A DNA stretch of 9,862 nt from Lamprocystis purpurea (lineage in GTDB: Bacteria > Pseudomonadota > Gammaproteobacteria > Chromatiales > Chromatiaceae): contig DYRB01000085.1 in assembly GCA_020718945.1 (NCBI GenBank), forward strand, positions 1 through 9,862, in the 5' to 3' direction. Positions 1 through 5,573 of this stretch are shown piece after piece. Numbering within the stretch: the stretch's first letter is position 1; each line of letters starts with the position of its first letter. The notes under the pieces were generated by a model, which searched no databases, was not told where the DNA came from, and saw only the letters and a list, made by a program, of their open reading frames with translations. The position numbers were made by a program, and so were the translations under genes.

Positions 1-384
1 TTCCGCCAGGTCTTCTTCCAGGGGCACCCGGAGTACGACACCATCTCGCTGCTCAAGGAGTACCAGCGCGAGGTGCGGCGCTTTGCCGCCGGTGCGCGCC
101 AGGACTACCCGCCCTTCCCCGACCACTACATAGACCTCAAGCACCGCGCCATCCTGGACGAGCACCGCGGCCGGGTGGTGACCGCCATGACCCACGGCCG
201 TGAGCAGCCCGCCTTCCCCGAGGCCTACATAGCCCGATCCCTCGACAACACCTGGCACGACACCGCCGAGGGCGTGGTGGGCAACTGGATGGGCCTGATC
301 TATCAGGTCACCAACAGCAACCGCAAGCTCCCCTTCATGGACGGGGTGGACCCCAATGATCCGCTCAACCTGAGGCGCAGCTGA
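1..384 (+). CDS. metA: Homoserine O-succinyltransferase (MetA family), C-terminal part
   Basis: The reading frame is open from base 1 to a TGA at 382-384, giving the last 127 residues; the start lies outside the window. The enzyme acylates the homoserine hydroxyl group from an acyl-CoA in the first committed step of methionine synthesis, in the cytoplasm. The visible part begins with FRQVFFQGHPEYD. The GHPEYD segment matches the MetA segment that carries the catalytic His and Glu of the Cys-His-Glu machinery (H9 and E11 of this fragment). The later stretch NTWHDTAEGVVGNWMGLIYQ is typical of the C-terminus of the long homoserine O-succinyltransferases. The nucleophilic Cys and the residue that sets succinyl versus acetyl specificity are outside the window, so the acyl donor cannot be decided here. 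No clear terminator follows; a weak UUCG-capped hairpin lies at 460-475. Confidence 0.88.
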   Translation, partial: FRQVFFQGHPEYDTISLLKEYQREVRRFAAGARQDYPPFPDHYIDLKHRAILDEHRGRVVTAMTHGREQPAFPEAYIARSLDNTWHDTAEGVVGNWMGLIYQVTNSNRKLPFMDGVDPNDPLNLRRS

Positions 385-661
385 GGTGCGGCCGTTCCTG
401 GCTGTCGCGTCTGCAATACGGTCGGGGCGGTCCAGGGGGCTGCCGGTCGGCCCCGCGGTGGCGCCTTCGGTCGCCGGGCTTTGCGACGGCGGTCACAGTT
501 CCCTGGATTGATGGGCCTCAGGGCCCTGATGTGGCACAGTCGAGACAGTTCCCTATCTGCCGCACCCTGGGCCTTGATCCATACTCTTCTCAAGTCGGCG
601 GCCGGGTGGCCACCGACGCCTTCACCACTGAGAAGGGCGACAAGCCAACGGGACAGCGGTC
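385..661. other. Intergenic region downstream of metA, no gene seen
   Basis: I find no convincing coding sequence in these 277 bases. A short hairpin at 460-475 (GGCG, a mismatch, a C(TTCG)G tetraloop, then CGCC) could act as a weak terminator for metA, although only GGGCTTTGC follows it. The 9-mer CAGTTCCCT occurs twice, at about 497-505 and 545-553. A promoter for the downstream 88-aa gene must lie here, but I cannot place good -35 and -10 boxes. Confidence 0.4.
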
Positions 662-928
662 ATGTTCGACGAACAAGAAAAGGTCATAAGCTACAAATGG
701 GACCCGGCAGAAGAGACCGGGTATCGGCTGCGGTTCGACCCGCGGCTGGCACAACTGCGGGGTCAGACCCCCTTCCGGGTCGAGGACTGGATGCACCACA
801 TCGTCAACAACGAGTGGGGTTGCGCCACCCTGGACCAGGCCCTGGGGGTGCTGAACCGCCTGTTCAGCCTGGATGTGGGCGAGGAACGCCGCCGCCTTCA
901 AGGGCGCCTGGCCCAGACCCCGCATTAG
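662..928 (+). CDS. Small conserved-looking hypothetical protein (88 aa)
   Basis: I do not recognise a family. The product is 88 residues, acidic to neutral, with no signal peptide and no hydrophobic segment, so it is probably a soluble cytoplasmic protein. It starts MFDEQEKVISYKWDPAEETG and has an aromatic-rich middle (VEDWMHHIVNNEWGCATLDQ) that suggests a folded domain; the C-terminal third looks helical and ends basic. Evidence that it is real: composition like a globular protein, third-position G/C preference, a strong intrinsic terminator 24 bp after the TAG stop, and opposite-strand frames here that are low-complexity Arg/Pro/Gly strings. The ribosome site is weak (GGGACAGCGGTC before the ATG). 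It appears monocistronic, so the neighbourhood gives no functional hint. Confidence 0.62.
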   Translation: MFDEQEKVISYKWDPAEETGYRLRFDPRLAQLRGQTPFRVEDWMHHIVNNEWGCATLDQALGVLNRLFSLDVGEERRRLQGRLAQTPH

Positions 929-952
929 GCCGAGAATCCGGCAGGCAGACCA

Positions 953-980
953 GGGGGCCGCTTGCGGCCCCCGTTGTTTT
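953..980 (+). terminator. Rho-independent terminator after the 88-aa gene
   Basis: GGGGGCCG (953-960) pairs perfectly with CGGCCCCC (965-972) around a CTTG loop and is followed by the T-rich tract GTTGTTTT. It lies 24 bp downstream of the TAG of the 88-aa gene on the same strand. Confidence 0.85.
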
Positions 981-984
981 CGTC

Positions 985-1011
985 CGCAAATGAACGCAAA
1001 TGAACGCACAT
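985..1011 (+). repeat. CGCAAAT-type dispersed repeat, single arm
   Basis: This is three units of CGCAAAT (the third reads CGCACAT) separated by GAA, a 10-bp period. The same array occurs as the two inverted arms of the element at 6353-6480. No opposite arm is visible in the next 100 bases, so this is a solitary arm. A small hairpin, CGGAC-AAGC-GTCCG (1012-1025), follows directly. Confidence 0.75.
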
Positions 1012-1108
1012 CGGACAAGCGTCCGGCTCGGGTCGGCACCTGCCCGGGCGCTGGCCGTTTGCCTTCCGCGCCACTTCGGCGCCGCCTAGGTCGCATCCAT
1101 CAGTATCC

Positions 1109-1744
1109 ATGCCCAGCCTGCGCCTCCTGTTCGCCGCTCTCCTGACCCTGATTGCCGTTGCCGCCGCCGCCGCGGTACCGCCGGTCGTCCCTCTGGACGG
1201 GCCCCAGGCGGTGGTGCAAGGCGTCTCCGAGGCCCTGGCCCGGGTCTTGCGCGAGGATCGCGACCGCCTGGCCAAGGACCCGGCCTTCGTCCACCGCCTG
1301 GTGGACGAGGTGTTCCTGCCCAATCTGGACTTCGACCGGGTGGCGGGGCTGGTGCTCGGCCCATTCTGGCCGGATGCGAGCGCCGCCCAGCGGGACGGCT
1401 TTCGGCGCGAGTTCAAGTCCATGCTCATCCACACCTATGCCTCGGCCCTGAGTCGGCTGGGGCCCTGGGAGATCCGCTACCCGCCCATGCACTCCGTGCC
1501 CGGGCAGACGGATCTGGCCGTCCCCACGGAGATCCTCCGCCCCGGGGCACTGCCGGTGGAGGTGACCTATCGCATGGCCTGGGATGGGGCGCGCTGGCGG
1601 GCCTACGACGTGGCGGTGGAGGGGGTCAGCCTGCTGACCAACTACAGGTCCATATTCGTCCGCCTAGCCCGCCAGAAGGGGCTCGATGGCCTGATTGAGG
1701 ACCTGGCGACCCGCAATGCGACGCGGGCGGCGGCAGGGGGTTGA
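1109..1744 (+). CDS. MlaC-like periplasmic phospholipid-binding protein (Ttg2D/toluene tolerance family)
   Basis: The product is 211 residues, the usual length for MlaC. MlaC proteins carry phospholipid through the periplasm between the outer-membrane MlaA complex and the inner-membrane MlaFEDB ABC transporter. Residues 1-22 form a signal peptide: LRLLFAALLTLIAVAAAAA with likely cleavage near AAA-VPP. The mature part follows the family plan: a helical N-terminal half with LARDP-like and LVLGPFW motifs (82-88; E. coli MlaC has LVLGQYY), the AAQRDGFRREFKSML helix, then a beta-rich half ending in WRAYDVAVEGVSLL (163-176), the most diagnostic stretch. The ATG at 1109 is the only start that gives a proper signal peptide, though its ribosome site is weak. 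No mlaA, B, D, E or F gene adjoins it, so it is an orphan copy. Related hopanoid- or toluene-associated paralogues (HpnM, Ttg2D) cannot be excluded. Confidence 0.85.
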   Translation: MPSLRLLFAALLTLIAVAAAAAVPPVVPLDGPQAVVQGVSEALARVLREDRDRLAKDPAFVHRLVDEVFLPNLDFDRVAGLVLGPFWPDASAAQRDGFRREFKSMLIHTYASALSRLGPWEIRYPPMHSVPGQTDLAVPTEILRPGALPVEVTYRMAWDGARWRAYDVAVEGVSLLTNYRSIFVRLARQKGLDGLIEDLATRNATRAAAGG

Positions 1745-1777
1745 GCAGGGTCGGACGCAATGGGCCCTGGCCTTGGG

Positions 1778-1854
1778 AGCGTCGGCGGCGCGCCGGCGGA
1801 GCGTCGGCGGAGCGTCGGCGGAGCGCCGGCGGAGTGCCGGCGGAGCGCCGGCCT
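1778..1854. repeat. 11-bp GC-rich tandem repeat, seven units
   Basis: The unit AGCGYCGGCGG repeats head to tail: 1778-1788, 1789-1799 (CGCGCCGGCGG), 1800-1810, 1811-1821, 1822-1832, 1833-1843 (AGTGCCGGCGG) and 1844-1854 (last two bases differ). The period is not a multiple of three, and all frames through it are low-complexity, so it is non-coding. It lies in the convergent gap between the mlaC-like gene and hemF, starting 33 bp after the former's stop. Confidence 0.85.
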
Positions 1855-1872
1855 CTGGCCGGCACTGGGTCC

Positions 1873-1889
1873 CCCGGCGTCCCGCCGGG
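1873..1889. other. GC hairpin in the mlaC/hemF convergent gap
   Basis: CCCGGCG and CGCCGGG form a perfect 7-bp stem around TCC. It sits between two converging genes, 33 bp beyond the hemF stop on the minus strand. There is no T tract on either side, so an intrinsic terminator is only possible. It is the strongest simple hairpin here apart from structures the 11-bp repeats may form. Confidence 0.35.
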
Positions 1890-1921
1890 AGTATGCGCCA
1901 AGGGCCGGATGGGACGGGGCG

Positions 1922-2851
1922 CTAGCCCTCGCCCCCCTCCGCCAACCAATCCCTAGGCTTGAGGTAGCGTTCGTAGAGCCTGGCCTCGGCGGTCCCGGGC
2001 TCCGGGTGCCAGTCATAGCGCCAGCTCACCTCCGGGGGCAGGGACATGAGGATGGACTCGGTCCGTCCCCCGGACTGGAGCCCGAACAGGGTCCCGCGGT
2101 CGTAGACCAGGTTGAACTCCACATAGCGCCCGCGACGCAGGCGCTGGAACTCCCGCTCCCGCTCGCCGTAGGGGCTGTCCTTGCGGCGGGCCACTATAGG
2201 CAAATAGGCCGGCAGATAGTGGTCGGCGATGCTGCGGGTGAGCCCGAAGCAGCGCTCGAAACCGCCCTGGTTCTCGTCGTCGAAGAAGAGCCCGCCGACC
2301 CCCCGGGGCTCGTCGCGGTGACGCAGGAAGAAGTAGTCGTCGCACCACTGCTTGAGTCGCGGGTGGACCTCTTCGCCGAAGGGGGCGCAGGCGGCCCGGG
2401 CGGTGCTGTGCCAGTGGACGACGTCCTCGTCGAAGCCGTAGTAGGGGGTCAGGTCGAAACCGCCGCCGAACCACCAGACGGGCTCGGCGCCGGGCTTCTC
2501 GGCGACGAAGAAGCGCACGTTGGCGTGGGAGGTGGGGGCGTAGGGGTTGCGCGGGTGCATGACCAGGGACACCCCCATGGCCTGGAAGCTGCGTCCGGCC
2601 AGCTCAGGGCGGTGGGCGGTGGCCGAGGGCGGCAGGTTGTCGCCGAAGACATGGGAGAAGTTGATCCCGCCCTTCTCGAACACCGCTCCCCCCTCCATGA
2701 CCCGGGTCCGCCCGCCGCCACCGCCGGGGCGCTCCCAGGCGTCCTCGCGGAAGGCCCCGGCCCCGTCCTCCGCCGCCAGGGCCGCGCAGATCCGGTCCTG
2801 GATGTCGAGCAGATAGTCCTGGACGGCCTGGGTGTCGGGCTCTTGGGTCAT
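1922..2851 (-). CDS. hemF: Oxygen-dependent coproporphyrinogen III oxidase
   Basis: The product is 309 residues, close to the roughly 300 of bacterial HemF. It oxidatively decarboxylates two propionate side chains of coproporphyrinogen III to vinyl groups using O2, giving protoporphyrinogen IX for haem and (bacterio)chlorophyll synthesis in the cytoplasm. The whole protein aligns by eye with E. coli HemF. Landmarks are INFSHVFGDNLP near residue 63, WWFGGGFDLTPYYGFDEDV near 125, FFDDENQ near 190, and the family signature EFNLVYDRGTLFGLQSGGR followed by ESILMSLPP near 250-280. The ATG has a clear GGAG ribosome site seven bases upstream. The cupin gene ends 73 bp upstream on the same strand with no terminator between, so the two may share a transcript. 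An O2-dependent enzyme implies use under at least microoxic conditions; an anaerobic HemN could lie elsewhere. Confidence 0.97.
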   Translation of the reverse strand: MTQEPDTQAVQDYLLDIQDRICAALAAEDGAGAFREDAWERPGGGGGRTRVMEGGAVFEKGGINFSHVFGDNLPPSATAHRPELAGRSFQAMGVSLVMHPRNPYAPTSHANVRFFVAEKPGAEPVWWFGGGFDLTPYYGFDEDVVHWHSTARAACAPFGEEVHPRLKQWCDDYFFLRHRDEPRGVGGLFFDDENQGGFERCFGLTRSIADHYLPAYLPIVARRKDSPYGEREREFQRLRRGRYVEFNLVYDRGTLFGLQSGGRTESILMSLPPEVSWRYDWHPEPGTAEARLYERYLKPRDWLAEGGEG

Positions 2852-2924
2852 GGGCGTCTCCGGGTGCGCATCCGCCTGGGGGCGGGTCTGTGGCCAGCGA
2901 TGATATGCAAGACCCGACCCTGGG

Positions 2925-3254
2925 TCAGGCTTGTGGGTCTGTCGGGTACAGGTGGATGGCGAGCCAGATGCAGTGGGGCGCCCGGGAGGTACTCAAGACC
3001 CGGTGGGGGGTATGGGCGGGGATGAACAGGTGGTCGCCTGGGCCCAGGTTGACCGTCTTGCCGCCGATCTCCAGGGTGGCCAAGCCCTGCGTCAGGACCA
3101 CCCACTCGTCCTGCGCCTGGTCGTAGAGGACCGGCTCCGGGGTGGCGCTGCTGATGATTCGCTCTATGTGCAGGTTGCGATGGCGCAGCAGGGTCTCGAA
3201 GACCTCGCCGGTGGCGGGGCTCGGGATCTCAGCGAAGAGGTTGGGCCCAATCAC
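2925..3254 (-). CDS. Small single-domain cupin protein
   Basis: The 109-residue product is one cupin beta-barrel. Cupin motif 1 is degenerate: YDQAQDEWVVLTQG (44-57) keeps the Glu (E50) and the Gly seven residues later, but Tyr and Gln stand where the HxH metal ligands usually are. Motif 2 is clearer: PGDHLFIPAHTPHRV (72-86), with H84 as the conserved His. Single-domain cupins of this type (DEWV...FIPAHTPHRV) are common in proteobacteria and have no assigned reaction; metal binding is uncertain because of the replaced ligands. Translation starts at a GTG: an in-frame TGA lies a few codons upstream and there is no alternative ATG. I see no good ribosome site. The start lies only 34 bp past the rpsT terminator, leaving little room for a promoter. 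hemF follows after 73 bp. Confidence 0.85.
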   Translation of the reverse strand: MIGPNLFAEIPSPATGEVFETLLRHRNLHIERIISSATPEPVLYDQAQDEWVVLTQGLATLEIGGKTVNLGPGDHLFIPAHTPHRVLSTSRAPHCIWLAIHLYPTDPQA

Positions 3255-3288
3255 GTCAATAGGGTCACATCAAAGGGTCTGGTCAAAG

Positions 3289-3313
3289 AAAAACCGGCGC
3301 TGGGCCGGTTTTT
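3289..3313 (-). terminator. Rho-independent terminator of rpsT
   Basis: AAAAACCGGC (3289-3298) and GCCGGTTTTT (3304-3313) form a perfect 10-bp stem around GCTGG. Read on the minus strand, a GC core is followed by five T residues, 50 bp after the rpsT stop. The A/T flanks are symmetrical, so it could also act on the plus strand. Confidence 0.9.
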
Positions 3314-3363
3314 CTCTTGGTTCTGGCAGCGTCGGAGCATATCGCCCCGACAAGGGCTCGATC

Positions 3364-3627
3364 TCAGGCCATGGCCTTGATGTGGGCGTTGAGCCGGCTC
3401 TTGTGGCGCGCGGCCTTGTTCTTGTGGATGAGCCCGGACTGGGCCGCGTCGTCGATGATGGGGACCGCCTCCTTGTACGCGGCAGAGGCCGCTTCTTTGT
3501 CGCCCGCGGCGATCATCTTCAGCACCTTTTTGACATAGGTGCGGAACATGCTGCGGCGCGAGGCGTTGTGCTGACGACGCACCTCGGCCTGGCGGGCGCG
3601 CTTGCGGGCTTGGGCAGAATTGGCCAA
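3364..3627 (-). CDS. rpsT: 30S ribosomal protein S20
   Basis: The product is 87 residues, the standard length. S20 binds the 5' domain of 16S rRNA early in assembly of the small subunit. It starts MANSAQARKRARQAEVRRQHNASRRSM, a very basic helical N-terminus, and ends AARHKSRLNAHIKAMA, both diagnostic. The start codon is TTG, preceded by a strong AGGAG ribosome site seven bases upstream; the next residues (ANSAQ) match the processed N-terminus of the family. E. coli rpsT also starts with UUG and is controlled by S20 at translation initiation, so the weak start is probably functional here too. The gene has its own promoter at 3678-3706 and terminator at 3289-3313 and appears monocistronic. Confidence 0.98.
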   Translation of the reverse strand: MANSAQARKRARQAEVRRQHNASRRSMFRTYVKKVLKMIAAGDKEAASAAYKEAVPIIDDAAQSGLIHKNKAARHKSRLNAHIKAMA

Positions 3628-3677
3628 AGACGATCTCCTGGAAACCTGGGGTAGGCGGCTTGCGTGAAAGACCGCGC

Positions 3678-3706
3678 ATTCTGGGCAGGCCAGGGGGGTT
3701 TGTCAA
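3678..3706 (-). promoter_or_regulatory. Sigma-70-type promoter for rpsT
   Basis: On the minus strand a perfect -35 box TTGACA (3701-3706) is followed by a 17-base spacer and a -10 box CAGAAT (3678-3683, four of six matches). A transcript would start near 3671, giving a leader of about 44 bases that includes the AGGAG site. The -35 box also sits in a small inverted repeat, GGGGTT-TGTC-AACCCC (3695-3710). Confidence 0.7.
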
Positions 3707-3723
3707 CCCCTCCCGTTGGCTGT

Positions 3724-3762
3724 CCAGCTTGCGCTGGAATGGGTGCCCAGTTTGCGTGGAAT
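3724..3762. repeat. Two imperfect direct copies of a 16-17 bp sequence
   Basis: CCAGCTTGCGCTGGAAT (3724-3740) is followed by CCAGTTTGCGTGGAAT (3747-3762), which differs by one substitution and one deletion. The first copy can fold as CCAGC-TTGC-GCTGG. The pair lies between the rpsT promoter and the 3' end of the GNAT gene. It resembles a REP-type remnant, but family membership cannot be judged from one locus. Confidence 0.5.
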
Positions 3763-3788
3763 AGGCGCCTGAGCCTGAGCGCGCAGGG

Positions 3789-4844
3789 CTAGCGCAGTTC
3801 GTCCCACTCCGGATAGCTCAACCCAGGGATGCGGGGCGTGTCCACCCGCAGTCCCAGGTGTCGTGCATAGGCCTCGAAGATGCCGATCTTGTAGCCTAGG
3901 CCCTCAGGCATGCCGGTGTCCGACCAGTGGTGGCGCCGCTCCCAGGCTTCCGGGCCACGCACCAGGGGCCAGCCGGCCACCGCCAGCCACAGGGCGAAGG
4001 TGGCGCTGGGGGAGGCGCGGGTCAGGTCTGCCAGGGCGGCGAGGGCATTGGGGTCGGCCACCGCGGCGGCGGGCTCTTCCCAGATCAGGGTGTCGCCCTG
4101 GCGCCGGGCGGCGAGCAGGGGCTGTGGGTCGCCGTCGGGCTGGGCCCCCAGGGGGCCGGGCCATTCCCCGCGCAGCTCGAAGGTCATGCGGTCCCGGGTG
4201 CTCCGGACCCGGTAGGCCGGGTCCTGGCGGTAACGGACCAGGCTCAGGCCGCGCTTCCAGTGGGCGACCCAGAACCCCTGGCGCAGGTAGAAGCGCAGGG
4301 CCCCCTGCCAGAGCCAGTCGCTCTCCAGGCGGATGGCGGTCATGCCGAGGCGGTGGGCGACGGCCTCCACCAGGGCCACCACCAGGGTCCCCCAGCCCTC
4401 GCGCCTGGCCTCGGGGAAGAGGAACAGGCTGGCCATCCAGAGGTTGGGCCCTCCCCAGCCGCTATCCTGGACCCGGAATGCAATGGTGCCTATGGGCCGC
4501 TCGCCCTGGTAGACCCAGTAGGGCTGGTAGGGGTCCAGGTCGGCGGGGTCGCCCAGGCCCTCGCCGGGGGCCAGGCCGCGCTTGGCCCAGTCGGCGATGG
4601 CCGGCTCAGACAGGGTGCGTGGGTCGGGGCAGGGATCGACCCGGTAACCCAGGTAGATGCACAGCTCGCAGGCCCGCCACAGGCGCCGCTCGTTGGCCTT
4701 GGCCGGGTGTACCGGGCGGAGTAGGGGGATGGCGGTCAGGAACTCGGCCAGGTCGGTGGCGAGTTGACGCGCCGGGTCCTCGACCTTGGGTCTGCCGGTC
4801 GGTTCATGCCCGGGGTCGCCGGGTCCGGAGTCGCGGGTCGACAT
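3789..4844 (-). CDS. GNAT-family N-acetyltransferase with C-terminal extension
   Basis: The 351-residue product is much longer than a single GNAT domain (about 150). Residues 1-60 are polar with no clear domain. The GNAT core is at about 105-205: beta strand IGTIAFRVQD (118-127), then the central strand and acetyl-CoA loop ASLFLFPEARREGWGTLVVA (R147-x-x-G150-x-G152 fits the R/Q-x-x-G-x-G/A signature), a further strand TAIRLESDW and motif B ALRFYLRQGF (182-191). Residues 215-351 form a second region with a Trp-rich stretch (GWPLVRGPEAWERRHHWSDT) and no family I can name. The substrate is unknown; protein lysines, small amines or an antibiotic are all possible for this fold. The ATG has AGGTG four bases upstream. 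efpL ends 57 bp upstream on the same strand without an obvious terminator, so the two are probably co-transcribed. Confidence 0.8.
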   Translation of the reverse strand: MSTRDSGPGDPGHEPTGRPKVEDPARQLATDLAEFLTAIPLLRPVHPAKANERRLWRACELCIYLGYRVDPCPDPRTLSEPAIADWAKRGLAPGEGLGDPADLDPYQPYWVYQGERPIGTIAFRVQDSGWGGPNLWMASLFLFPEARREGWGTLVVALVEAVAHRLGMTAIRLESDWLWQGALRFYLRQGFWVAHWKRGLSLVRYRQDPAYRVRSTRDRMTFELRGEWPGPLGAQPDGDPQPLLAARRQGDTLIWEEPAAAVADPNALAALADLTRASPSATFALWLAVAGWPLVRGPEAWERRHHWSDTGMPEGLGYKIGIFEAYARHLGLRVDTPRIPGLSYPEWDELR

Positions 4845-4901
4845 AGGACACCTCGCCGTTGGACGGGGGGTGCGGCCTGACCCTTCGCCGGTCGCCGCCC
4901 T

Positions 4902-5465
4902 TTACATCCGTGCCATGAACTCTCCGGTGAGAGTATTGACCTTGATGGTGTCGTCCGGGGCCAGGTATTCGGGGACCAGCACCACCAGTCCGGTGTTGGT
5001 AGTGGCGGGCTTGTTGCGCGACGAGGCGGAGGACCCCTTCATGGCCGGGGCGCAGTCCACCACCTGAAGGATGACCGTGGCAGGCAGTTCTATGCCCACC
5101 GCGTTGCCGTCCACGACTAGGGCGCAGATGCCTTCCAGGCCGTCGATCAGGTAGGGCCGCTCGGCCTCCAGGGCGTCCAAGTCGAAGACGTATTGCTCGT
5201 AGGTGTCGCGGTCCATGAAGGTGCAGCCGTCGGCGTCCTGGTAGAGGAACTGCACGGCGCGGCGCTCGAAGTCCACGGTCTGAACGACTTCGTCGCCCTT
5301 GAAGCTGGCCTGGAACTTCTGGCGCGTGACCACGTTGCGCCCGCGCACCTTGTACAGGGTGTTGCCGCTGCGCGAGGAGGCGGTCTGCACCTGGAGCTCG
5401 TTGATGAAGACGCTGGCGCCCTCGACGTCGATGACGATGCCCTTCTTGATCTCACTGGCTTTCAT
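4902..5465 (-). CDS. efpL: Elongation factor P-like protein EfpL (YeiP)
   Basis: The 187-residue product has the three-domain EF-P plan: a KOW-like domain (about 1-62), an OB fold (about 65-128) and a second OB-type domain (about 130-187). The best match is EfpL/YeiP rather than EF-P: MKASEIKKGIVIDVEG at the N-terminus, and the ribosome-facing loop TASSRSGNTLYK (28-39), which carries an Arg (R32) where EfpL has Arg and EF-P commonly has a modified Lys. The C-terminal signature is KPATTNTGLVVLVPEY (152-167), but the final Gly of the EF-P pattern is Asp (D171). EfpL binds between the P and E sites and relieves stalling at polyproline and some other motifs without needing the EF-P-type modification. 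Canonical efp is not in this window. The start ATG has no strong ribosome site. The GNAT gene follows after 57 bp. Confidence 0.93.
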   Translation of the reverse strand: MKASEIKKGIVIDVEGASVFINELQVQTASSRSGNTLYKVRGRNVVTRQKFQASFKGDEVVQTVDFERRAVQFLYQDADGCTFMDRDTYEQYVFDLDALEAERPYLIDGLEGICALVVDGNAVGIELPATVILQVVDCAPAMKGSSASSRNKPATTNTGLVVLVPEYLAPDDTIKVNTLTGEFMARM

Positions 5466-5503
5466 GGGGACGCTGGCGAACCGTTGGGTGGATGGGGTGG
5501 GGC

Positions 5504-5509
5504 ATGATA
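5504..5509 (-). promoter_or_regulatory. Possible -10 box for efpL
   Basis: TATCAT (five of six matches to TATAAT) lies on the minus strand 38 bases before the efpL ATG, giving a leader of about 30 bases. I see no convincing -35 box 16-18 bases upstream, so this is a weak prediction. Confidence 0.35.
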
Positions 5510-5573
5510 CCGGGTCTGCGCCGTCTTAGGGGTCGGCGGCGCGCGCGGCAAGGGCAGGCCGCTGGGGCCGGCC

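Noticed and set aside
1778..1854. CRISPR array or protein repeat at the 11-bp tandem array
   Set aside because: The units are too short, have no spacers, and their period is not a multiple of three.
1760..3025. Long open frame on the plus strand across hemF
   Set aside because: It is the antisense shadow of hemF plus the tandem repeat. It is low-complexity in Gly, Ala, Val and Leu, and hemF on the minus strand is unambiguous.
3863..4846. Long plus-strand frame opposite the GNAT gene
   Set aside because: It is almost entirely Arg, Gly, Pro and Ala and mirrors the minus-strand GNAT gene.
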